From Trichinella spiralis (taxonomy: Eukaryota > Nematoda > Enoplea > Trichinellida > Trichinellidae), in the NCBI GenBank assembly GCA_000181795.3, contig CM012953.1, positions 7,726,542 to 7,785,529 on the forward strand: a DNA stretch of 58,988 nt, in the 5' to 3' direction. The position numbers and the translations under genes were made by a program. Below the pieces are notes generated by a model, which saw only the letters and a list, made by a program, of their open reading frames with translations, was not told the origin of the DNA and searched no databases. Below, piece by piece: positions 37,880 through 47,279 of the stretch. The stretch's first letter is position 1, and every line of letters begins with the position of its first letter.

Positions 37880-39110
37880 AAAATCAAGTCACTGAAGTAC
37901 AGTACTAGTACAGTTATCAACAGACCACCCCTTTTTCTCAGAAGGACGAAGTCCATCACTCTGATCCAGATGGCTCTAGCAGTACTAGGGAGTGCACTGA
38001 GTTAGTTATCAGATCACGTCGTCGTGACACTGGTGCAACTCCACAATCTGTCCAGGCTAAGACTGAGTACGGGGGTGTTCAGTTCGAAAACCAGGACGAC
38101 GTCTCCAATATTTGGATGCTACTTGAGCGTTCTTCACTTATCTCTTGACGAGTACGTCACAAAGTATTCCCGCATCCAGGGCGTCAACAAGTGCTGTACC
38201 AGACTTTTCTAGTTCCTCCATCTTCAGTGCAGTCTAGTCAGGGCAGTCGCCCTGCACTGGCCTTCCCTCGCGGTCTCAGTAGAAATATAATGAAAATTCC
38301 GGTGTGATTAGTAAGTGCGACGACGTCAGCAGTAGCTGGTCATCTGATCTGTCACTCACGATGGTCAACTGGCGATCGCTTTTTTTGGCCTCGACATCAT
38401 ACAACGACATGTGAAGTTCATCAGGTTTTGCACGGCAACAGCCGAAGAACTTGCGGTACGCGACTTTGGCAGAACTCACCAAGCGCTCCATCACACCACG
38501 GCGCCAATTCCGCAATCAACTTCCATTCTATTCTCTCCAGTGCCAAAGTATCCTAGAACATCTTCTACTTGTGGTTGTAAACATCTGGTCAGATGGAAAC
38601 TGCGGAAGTTCTCCGATGGCATTAACTTGGAACGACCACGTAGCAAGATGAACCAGCATAATGCCCTAAGAAAGCTATGCACCGTTATATCTGCTATTAT
38701 CTCGAAATGATTGCACCTAACAGGCATTCACATAAAAACGCACACCAACATTTTATGAAACAATAGCAGGCACCAACACCTCTGGCAAGGATGGGAGGAT
38801 CAAAGTCAATTCCTACTGCTGGTTCAGTTCTTTCAAGTGGCAGGGCGTTCATCAACTGATCAAATGGTTTCCTTGTCATCCTTGGACAGACCACACATTT
38901 CGTCACCACTTCTTCCGTCGGTTATTCAAAGGCTACCATTAGTGGAAGTCAGCGTTTGACTTACATGGCTATGCAGCCGCTGTGGGATTTCTACAACGTG
39001 ATGTTGCAACCCACTACAACATCTTACCGAAGAGTATTTTGAGGCATTATGCAGCAATAACAAAACACCAGAAAAAATTTGAATTTTATTTTTTACCTTA
39101 TAAATTACCA
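37880..39110 (-). mobile_element. Fossil BEL/Pao-type retroelement, integrase end of pol
   Basis: Fossil. Read on the minus strand, the pieces follow the order of the 3' half of a BEL/Pao pol gene. They are an integrase zinc-region remnant with a CVVCPRMTRKPF-like stretch (about 38890); an integrase core with EIIADITVHSFLRAL and a following SENFRSF (about 38500-38720); the block matching the family's WERLV...KFFG...DELHMSLYDVEA (about 38350-38510); and a C-terminal stretch matching the GDVVLV block (about 37950-38130). It is less AT-rich than its surroundings. It is broken in several places and partial; I found no LTR at either side. It may belong to the same family as the fossil at the window's left end. 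Confidence 0.65.
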
Positions 39111-39424
39111 AAAAGCAATTTAAATTAAGAAATAAACAAAATGTTGATGAAGTTTTATGCCAAATTAGAATGAAAATTTAAGCACTATAGGAGTAAGAAA
39201 ATTCATAAACTTTTGACAATATGATAATAACATTTAAAAAATTATGAATGAAATTATTAATGAAATGTGCAACAGAAACTGTTGGATCAGTAGATCAATT
39301 ATGTTGTTTCATTCACAAAAAATGACAGCAACATCAAAACAGTTAAAATTTATAAATATAATTGCATGTTTGCTCTTTTGCTGCATCGGCATTTTTTACT
39401 GGAAGCAGCAAATGGCGTGGTGCT
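39111..39424. other. Intergenic downstream of the STAR/KH gene
   Basis: About 300 AT-rich bases that should hold the STAR/KH gene's 3' UTR. No other feature seen. Confidence 0.4.
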
Positions 39425-41170
39425 TCATTCTGATTGTGACAAGCTTTCCACGGCATGTTCATTAAGGAGCTGTTCATGGGAAAGGAGAACGGGTAAACTG
39501 TTGAAGATGATTTCCATCTGACGTTCCCAAAACTGCAAATCAGCACGTTGAATTACATTCACGTTGTCTTCATCGTACGGATAAATTTTAAGCAAATAAT
39601 CAATACATTCAAATGCTTTCCAAATTCTGAAGTTCAATGTGCTAAGCACATCATTCTCAGCACGCACTGTAACTCTCCATGTATGCTCTTTTTCATATTC
39701 CACATGGATACGGCATTCACAAATTTTTTCGATCGCTTTTACGGTAAAACCATGAGGACCAATTATTCTACTTCCAATATCAAATGGACAGCGCCAAGTT
39801 GAATACATTTTAATAGAATCTATTTTTTCTGTTTCTCCACTTGGTTGAGGAGGCGGAGCGTGAAGAACATTCTGCAACACTGGCAATGATAGCAAATTCT
39901 TCATATGGTAAAGCAGTAGATTTTCTTCAAGCTTTGTGAACATATTCAGTACATTTCGCATCGTTTCATAATTCTTCTCACTTAACAGATCATTCACAGA
40001 ATCTGTATCAGAATGATGCAGATATTGAATGGGACAGCGACTCTTGAACAATTTATACTGGTTTTTATAGAATTCCAAATCATTGTATTGAATTGCTTTT
40101 ACCGCATCTTCTTCAGTGGGAGGAATTTCAAGTAAACGATTAATGCATTCAAATGCTTTCCAAATTGTTAAATCTACAATGCTTCTAAAATTTTTCTCAG
40201 TGAACACTTCTATTTGCAGAACGTTGATTTCTTTCCATCGTAGATGAATGCGGCATTTACAAAGTGTCTGAATCACTTTTATGGTTAAACCGCGAGGACC
40301 GATTATTCTGCTTGAAATGCTAAATGGATAGTTCGAAGCTGAATAAATCTTCATGGCGTATCCCATATGAACTTTACCAATTGGTGGTGGCTGTGGAATG
40401 CAAAAAATCTTCTGAAACATTGGCAATACTAACAAGTTGTTCATGTGATAGGTCAGCATTTGCTTTTCCAATACTTTAAGCATTTCCAATGAAAATCTTT
40501 TACCCACTGAGTAATAGTCACTTGAAACAGTAGTTACATCACTTATATCAGAATGATGCGGCTGCTGAATGGTATAACAATTGTTGATGATTTCAACATG
40601 ATTTTCATAGAAATTGAAATCATCAAATTGAATTGTTTTCACCATGTCTTTTCCTGTAGGATAATATTGAAGCAAAGAATGAATGATTTGAAATGCTCTC
40701 CAAATTTTGAAATTCACAGTGCTCTCGTAATCTGGTTCAACAACTATCTGGATTTGCAGCAAGTTATCTTCTATGTAATTCAGCTGAATGCTGCATGCAC
40801 ATAATTTTTGAATAGCTTTTACAGTGCAGCCACGAGGACCAATTATTCTGCTTCCCAAATTGTACGGCAAGTCAGAAGTTGAATAGCATGCTTTTGCGAA
40901 CCCTTTTTTAATTTGTCCACTCGGCTCAGGCGTCGGAATTTGAATAATCTTCAGAAACATTGGCAATGCAAGCAACTTGTTCACATGATGCAGCAAAATG
41001 TGCTCTTCAACGTTAATTATTAGCTGTCTGATGAATTGTTCGGTGGAATCATTGTCGGCTTGCTTCACCGTACTGCTGAGCTCATTTAATGCAGCCATCT
41101 TGGTACTGTTGTGGAAACTGAAGGAGTAAGAGAATGGAAATTTCAACATCAAATAACTTATTCTTTTCAA
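39425..41170 (-). CDS. Intronless protein with three tandem STAR/KH (Quaking/GLD-1-like) units
   Basis: Predicted RNA-binding protein, 581 residues in one exon (Met25, MAALNELSS at 41098, is the likelier start). Three units each contain a leading helix (for example EEHILLHHVNKLLALPMF), a proline-rich linker (IPTPEPSG, IPQPPPIG, APPPQPSG), a KH core with SRIIGPRG-type GxxG loop, and a trailing helix pair with a WRAFQIIHSLL-like segment and a D-F-Y/W-E motif. The GxxG loops are at residues 111-114, 291-294 and 471-474 (GPRG, GPRG, GPHG), an exact 180-residue period. Order and motifs match the KH plus Qua2-like region of STAR proteins (FNFVGRILGPRGLT in Quaking), but the loop after the second KH strand, which carries GKGSMRD in Quaking, is largely missing. 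No signal peptide. STAR proteins normally carry one unit and bind RNA as dimers through Qua1; three units in one chain is unusual. Confidence 0.85.
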   Translation of the reverse strand: MKRISYLMLKFPFSYSFSFHNSTKMAALNELSSTVKQADNDSTEQFIRQLIINVEEHILLHHVNKLLALPMFLKIIQIPTPEPSGQIKKGFAKACYSTSDLPYNLGSRIIGPRGCTVKAIQKLCACSIQLNYIEDNLLQIQIVVEPDYESTVNFKIWRAFQIIHSLLQYYPTGKDMVKTIQFDDFNFYENHVEIINNCYTIQQPHHSDISDVTTVSSDYYSVGKRFSLEMLKVLEKQMLTYHMNNLLVLPMFQKIFCIPQPPPIGKVHMGYAMKIYSASNYPFSISSRIIGPRGLTIKVIQTLCKCRIHLRWKEINVLQIEVFTEKNFRSIVDLTIWKAFECINRLLEIPPTEEDAVKAIQYNDLEFYKNQYKLFKSRCPIQYLHHSDTDSVNDLLSEKNYETMRNVLNMFTKLEENLLLYHMKNLLSLPVLQNVLHAPPPQPSGETEKIDSIKMYSTWRCPFDIGSRIIGPHGFTVKAIEKICECRIHVEYEKEHTWRVTVRAENDVLSTLNFRIWKAFECIDYLLKIYPYDEDNVNVIQRADLQFWERQMEIIFNSLPVLLSHEQLLNEHAVESLSQSE

Positions 41171-41210
41171 CTACGAAGGAAGTAGTGCCGTTTAAAGTGA
41201 ATATTTTAAA

Positions 41211-41258
41211 CTCAGTTTTGTTTAAACTGAGTTTTGTTTAAACTAAGTTTTGTTTAAA
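41211..41258. repeat. 16-bp tandem repeat, three copies, upstream of the STAR/KH gene
   Basis: Units CTNAGTTTTGTTTAAA at 41211-41226, 41227-41242 and 41243-41258, differing only at the third base, followed by a partial GTTTAAAC. Located about 40-110 bases upstream of the open frame, so they could be promoter elements or leader sequence. Confidence 0.8.
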
Positions 41259-41479
41259 GCTGTTTAAACAAAGGCATTTTTCTTCAGTTATTATATTTAA
41301 AAGTTTCTATATATTTATTAATTTTAAAAAATTTTGATGAAAAGTAAAAAAATATTATTATATACATATATTTTATTTCATTTGGCTTAATTATTACTGT
41401 TTGTTTAAAATCAAATCAGTAAATCAGCTCTATTAATCATCTCGTGGTGCTCACGTTGAATTATAATGAAATTTACGAA

Positions 41480-42060
41480 ACGTTTCTACGTTACCGAAAC
41501 ATAAATAAGCACTGAATATAACTGAAATTTATATCATTTTCAAATTTACTTATATAGCAGCAATTCAGGATATGAAATACATAAATATGAAATATGAATG
41601 TAATGAATGAATACAGTGAATTTTTACTTTCAGTAGTGATTGAGAAGGGTTTTGCTGAATTGCTAATTGTTAAAAAAGTATATTTATAATTTGTATTTTG
41701 CTTTTAATAAATTTACTTCTATAGCCAGCAAAGCAGACTATTCAGCTTACATTCATGCATTTATAGACTTAGTCATTTTTAACTATACATTTTTAGAACA
41801 GTTTAATAAAAAATTACTTATGTGGAATTCAATTTTGTCAACTGAATAGATCTGTCATGCATAACAAAGATTTTTAAATATTTTTCAATTTTTTCTCAAC
41901 AAAACCTATATTTCAAAATTGAATTTACAAAAAGATATGATTGAATGACCGAATTTTCACAATCCTTTATTGCAAAAAAGGTAGATAAATTTCATACAAC
42001 AAATTGTTGTACTAAATTTTTGTCACGGAAATCACATGGATTTCTTTTAACTGAAATGTT
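41480..42060. repeat. Dispersed repeat family, copy 1
   Basis: Diverged copy of the sequence at about 49490-50545. Shared blocks include an ATAAATAAGCA...GAAATT region, TGAATACARTGAATTTT, a TTTTGCTGAATTGCT block, ATAGATCTGTCRTGCA, and a TACAACAAAYTGTTGTA palindrome followed by GGAAATCACATGGATTTC. Family unknown, non-coding, no terminal repeats recognised. Confidence 0.6.
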
Positions 42061-42329
42061 GCAATGAACTATCTGACAGCAGTGCAGCTTCTGCATGACT
42101 GCTTTTACAGAACATCAGAGGCTCTGGACGCACAAATACTTGAGCATCACGGCACCGACACTGTTGCACTTATATTACAGTAGAAAGGACGTTTACACTT
42201 TACTGTCAAAATGAGGTTACGGTAGGAAGGGACGTGTTGGGCATCATTAGTGTTGTTGGTCGCGGTACGCTGTTGATCGACTGTGGTGACCATACGACAC
42301 CTCTGATCGAACAGCGCTTTCTGTAGTCT

Positions 42330-44395
42330 TTGTTTTTTTTCATAATTTATGCCGGATTTCTGTCAAATCACATACTGAGGTTGCTCTTTGCTATGGCTGT
42401 TCATGTCAGCGGTTTCCGAGCAGTCAGCAATGATCTGGACCTGTTCAGAGAGCAACTTCAAGATGGGCTAACTGTGAAAGAGCACCTGAATGCAGTCACT
42501 CTTCATTTGAATAAGTTGAAGTTGAAGTAAATAAGCTTAGCGAATCATTCCAGTGGCAGAAATGTTGTCTCTGCGTCACACGAATCACTAATCATTTAAG
42601 ATTGTTGTACTCAATGACGTCGATTCGACAACAATACTTGGAAAAGGAACTTCAGTGAGTATGCGAAATTGCTCTGTACCTGATGATCGAATGCATCACT
42701 AAGACTACAAATGCTCTAAAAGAGTTGCAGTGCATTTCCAGCGACGTGAACAGTTGTGACGTCGAACTTGCAACGATGCGACTGTTCCAAGTGATATTTC
42801 AGCGCTTCCCGCCAATGACACGTTGAACTCACTGACTTAGAGAAGCAGAGCTGTGAAATCCACCCTATGGAGCGTTTTGAGCAGTTGCTCCACTTCTAAT
42901 GGAATATTTTGATGAATCTGGTAGATGAGAAAGCTTCTCAGAATGGTGCAAACAGGAAACTGGGTCTTTGATTTGTGATTCAGATGGCAGGTGTGGTTAT
43001 GCGATACTGAAAATGCCATTGGTAACGGGAAAAATGTCAGCAGACTGCAAAATACTGTGAAACTACAACTGAGCAAGTATGAATGGATATCTGAGGGCAT
43101 GACTTCGAAGAAAAAACAGTTGGTAGAACTGTTGGAGAAACAATGCTTTATATGTGAGAAAACTCTGCGCTGCATTCACCGTTAGGCGTGGAGATACGGC
43201 CATTCAACGGCCTTGGCAGTCGTTACAAAGTTGCTTTGAAAATAAGAAGTGAAAAATGGAAGGTACTTTCACTTGTTCATTGAAAAATGAAACATTCACT
43301 TGTATTCCACTCTTTTTAGGCTAAATATCTGCGGCGGCAACATGGAGCGAAGATGAGCTGAATAATAGCAGCTGCTCTTCAGGTTGAAGAAGGAATTGAA
43401 ATTTTGAATGTGATGTCAGGGGTGATTTCCTGAAGTGATTGAAGTTGATTCCTGAAGTCAGAGGTGATGAATGACTTCGTGTTCAGATATCAACGACTGA
43501 CGGCTGCGGCATCAGAAGGAAGTACACTTGCCGGCGCCCGGCCGAGACATTGATAAAGAGCCTCGCGAGGCAAAGAGCGTTGAATAGCTGGCTAAAAAAT
43601 TCTGACTCATGCTGCCGACCAGTCAAAACAATTGGATTTAGAGAAGTACTCCAAAAAGTGTTATCTGTGAAAGAGCAACTGAATACGGTAACTGTTCATT
43701 TGCATCCGTTGAATCTGCTTTGCACATCGTTCTCCTGCATTGGGCGGATGGTGAAAGTAGACTATTAACATCAAACATAGAATACAGCAATTATTTACGA
43801 TTATTGCATTCGATTACGTCGATTTGCTTGCAAGATTTGGAAAAAAAACACTTCAGAGAGTCTGTGACACACAAAGGCATCATCGATTGCATCACCAAGT
43901 CCGGGAACGCTGTACAGTAGTTGCAGCGTATTCCGAGCGATATAAAAAAATGTAGATGTGCAACTGGAAATAATGAAAGTCCTTTGCTCTACCGGTGAAT
44001 ATCTGGTTGAAATGAGTGTCTCTGTTACACAGATCAAAGAATTCCGTTAAATAGCTTCATGAGGCTGTTCTGTGACTATGCGACGGATATCAACGACTGA
44101 CGGCTGAAGCAACATAAGGTAATACACCTGCAGGCGCCTAAATGTGAATAAAAAACCAGCATGCGGCAATGTTAAACAAGTGTTCAAAAATTCTGACTCA
44201 TGCGCTGATGGGTCGAAGCTATTGAATTTGGTTCCATTTTTCCACCAACTGGAACACCTTTATCACAGATACGACGAACTGGAGATAGAATTTGGAAAGA
44301 CTGACTTGCATTTGTTGCCGCCTGTATTGCCCATGCTCAATAGCGCATCTGGGTGTAGGATGAACTGCTTGAATTCTAGCGTCTGCTAAATTTCC
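42330..44395 (+). pseudogene. Decayed, internally duplicated gene fragments, spectrin-like helices
   Basis: Plus-strand remnants of a repeated coding sequence, interrupted by stops and frame changes. Paired blocks: TVKEHLNAVTLHLNKL (about 42465) and SVKEQLNTVTVHLHPL (about 43665); an HS.TSI block (about 42610 and 43800); a LKELQCISSDVNSCDVEL block (about 42715) and its partner near 43915. A segment LSKYEWISEGMTSKKKQLVELLEKQ (about 43070-43140) has the look of a spectrin-repeat helix. The 21-base word starting GATATCAACGACTGACGG recurs at 43486 and 44086, exactly 600 bases apart. An intron-like GTACTT...CTTTTTAG at about 43262-43320 appears retained, arguing for segmental duplication rather than retroposition. 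Parent gene not identified. Confidence 0.5.
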
Positions 44396-44727
44396 AGTCT
44401 GTATATTATGTTTTTGTTGCAGTGAACAGCAAACTGCTGCGTGAGTACGCAGTCACCAATGAAACGATTTCCTCGTTGTTGTTCACTGCCTATTTTTTCC
44501 ATATTAAATGAATATCATTGACAGGAAAGCAGTTATAAAAATAAAATTTTGAATTTTTTGGAAGTTTTGTGCAATATATGCGAAAAAGAAAAAGACTATC
44601 AAAATTTGACATAAAGTTCGTTTTACGTTTAAATGAAGTACATTTCACATTGATGATACTTCATATTTCAGATTTACATTCACAAAACTACTGTAATAAG
44701 TAAAAATGGGGCTATTTATTTTTATTG
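44396..44727. other. AT-rich spacer before the duplicated segment
   Basis: About 330 bases between the decayed spectrin-like copies and the duplicated 2.1-kb segment. No gene or distinct motif seen. Confidence 0.4.
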
Positions 44728-46866
44728 ATCTTCATATTTGAAAAACATTTAACTGTAAGTATATCACAAAAATTATTTATTCAACAAAACCGAAGTGATA
44801 TGATTATTTTGATGGCATTTACGAATAAGCTTGCCATATCAAGCTAACCCGATGAAACAAAGAAAGAAATTGAATCAAAGGGCAGTAGGTTAACGATTTA
44901 TATTTAAGCGATTCCCTTGGAAAACAATTTGCTTCCACTCTATTTATTATTTTTACAATGTTAGATGTTTCAAATAGCTAGCCGCTTTAAGCTAACTAAT
45001 TGGGACATGAAAAATAAAAGTGAATTAAAAACAATGGAAATAGTTTGACGTTTGAAATATGATGTGACGTTCCTGCAAAAAACGGTTTTTCTTTTTACTA
45101 TTCTCACAATTACTGTTTTAGAGGGCTTGCATTTTTGAAGAAAGCAATTTGAACAAGCATCAAATTCAATTAAAGATAATGAACTTTTGACTTCAGTAAA
45201 TTTGAAAATTGGTATTTGTATATACCTTCAAATATCAAAAACTTCAGGGGTCTCCCCAACAAAACGTTCTTACAACGCTAAAGATTACAAGTGAGAATTA
45301 TTTCTTAACAAAACTGGCCAATCACAGCTACTTATCCAAATGACGTTATAACAACTTGCATAATCCAGGAAAAAGTTGGGTTTTGCAAAATATTATTACT
45401 GCGTCCAATATGCGTGCAGAAAAGCTTTCAAATTTAAAACTACAATAAGCACACATAAAAAACGATTTATATTATTCGTAAAAGCAATGCGTGCAGAGGT
45501 AAAAATATCATTCCTTAAAATGAAGATTACCTTTAAAGTTCTCTGTACATCCTTTACAAAAACCATTCTCATGCACAAGAATATATTGCTTTTATTATGT
45601 ATTACCTATTTCACGTTCAATTGAAATGCCAACAATAATTCCCATTTTTACTGTTTCACTTTACGCTTATATTATCAAGTAAAAACAGATAAAAATTATG
45701 TAACTGAACTATTTTATTTAAAATATTAACATTTTCAAAATTTCTGTAAAACACTAAATAAAAAATTTCAATTTTAACTTCTCAGATATTTACTTATTAA
45801 ATATTATTCATATTATTTACTGAACACAATACATATTTACTTAAACTTCAAAATCCTATACAACCCTTCAAATACAAATTAGAAAAGAATTTAAATCTAA
45901 ACTATTTTAATAGTTTAGTTAGGAAATTATTTAAAAAATGATTCCCAGTCAGAATTCAATTCCTCCAATTAGAAATTGAACCAAAAATCGAGCAAACGAG
46001 CAAATCGAGTAAACAAGCAAATCGAGCAGATAAACATTTAAATATGGTTCATATTTTACCCATAACTTGTTCACAATAGAAATTATTGGGTTTTGACAGA
46101 TATTACTTTATTTAAAAGTTTAGTACTGAAAAAATCCACGAGCATTACACAAATTGCATTCTAATGAAATATTTCTTCATTCCACATAATATTTAATTCC
46201 TACATTTAATTTATAAATTATTTATTTATTTTTTGAGATCAATAATTTAAACGTCGCACTTCAATTCCACAAGCGTAGATATGATTTTCAAATATCATCT
46301 TAAAATTATGCGTAACTAAAATCGAGCGGATGTAAACTGCACTATCATAATATTTTATTTTATTTCAAAAATAATTATATCAGTTTTGAATAATTTAAGC
46401 AATGAATAAATAACAATACTGAGAATTTTGCTAATTGAAATGATGTTTTTATACGACTGGATTCAGTTACAAAACCCAATTTAAAATTCAAGTTTCTAGT
46501 AGAATAGACAGATTTTATTGTACAATATTTCAAATACCTTTCAATTTGTTTGAAGGTAAATAAATCGTGTACAACAAATATTTGTTGTACAAAATTTTTG
46601 TCTTGGAAATCATAATGATTTCCTTTATATTTAGTTCATCCTAATCAAGAAGAATCTTTTAAAATTTTTTTTCGTTGCTTTTAAGTTGAAATGTTTGTTA
46701 AAAATATGTTCTATCAAAAAATATGTTTAATAATGTCATAGTAATCTAATTTTGATTTGCTTCACTTGAAAATAAAGTAAACAGAATTTACGATCAAAAC
46801 TTTACTTGATGCTATATGGTTGCAAAAGCATATTAGGCAGAATGAACATAAACACTTATTCAATAA
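44728..46866. repeat. 2.1-kb duplicated segment, copy 1 (left of the gap)
   Basis: Matches 47280-49418 at a constant offset of 2552 bases with only about 14 substitutions noted by eye and no indels. It contains an 82-residue open frame (45376-45624) conserved in both copies, but most differences there change residues, so I do not call it a gene. It also holds a CGAGCAAA-type minisatellite (about 45988-46030) and a perfect 22-bp palindrome (46569-46590). Identity stops exactly where the N run begins. Confidence 0.9.
46569..46590. repeat. Perfect 22-bp palindrome
   Basis: GTACAACAAAT followed by its reverse complement with no spacer. Repeated at 49121-49142 in the second copy; a shorter version occurs in the related repeats at about 41997 and 50479. 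Confidence 0.85.
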
Positions 46867-47276
46867 NNNNNNNNNNNNNNNNNNNNNNNNNNNNNNNNNN
46901 NNNNNNNNNNNNNNNNNNNNNNNNNNNNNNNNNNNNNNNNNNNNNNNNNNNNNNNNNNNNNNNNNNNNNNNNNNNNNNNNNNNNNNNNNNNNNNNNNNNN
47001 NNNNNNNNNNNNNNNNNNNNNNNNNNNNNNNNNNNNNNNNNNNNNNNNNNNNNNNNNNNNNNNNNNNNNNNNNNNNNNNNNNNNNNNNNNNNNNNNNNNN
47101 NNNNNNNNNNNNNNNNNNNNNNNNNNNNNNNNNNNNNNNNNNNNNNNNNNNNNNNNNNNNNNNNNNNNNNNNNNNNNNNNNNNNNNNNNNNNNNNNNNNN
47201 NNNNNNNNNNNNNNNNNNNNNNNNNNNNNNNNNNNNNNNNNNNNNNNNNNNNNNNNNNNNNNNNNNNNNNNNNNNN
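46867..47276. other. Assembly gap (410 N)
   Basis: A run of 410 N between the two copies of the 2.1-kb segment. Open frames reported across it have no meaning. Confidence 0.99.
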
Positions 47277-47279
47277 TCG

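Noticed and set aside
42837-43175. 112-codon minus-strand frame
   Set aside because: Antisense to the spectrin-like plus-strand remnants, which show the repeated pattern in the other direction.
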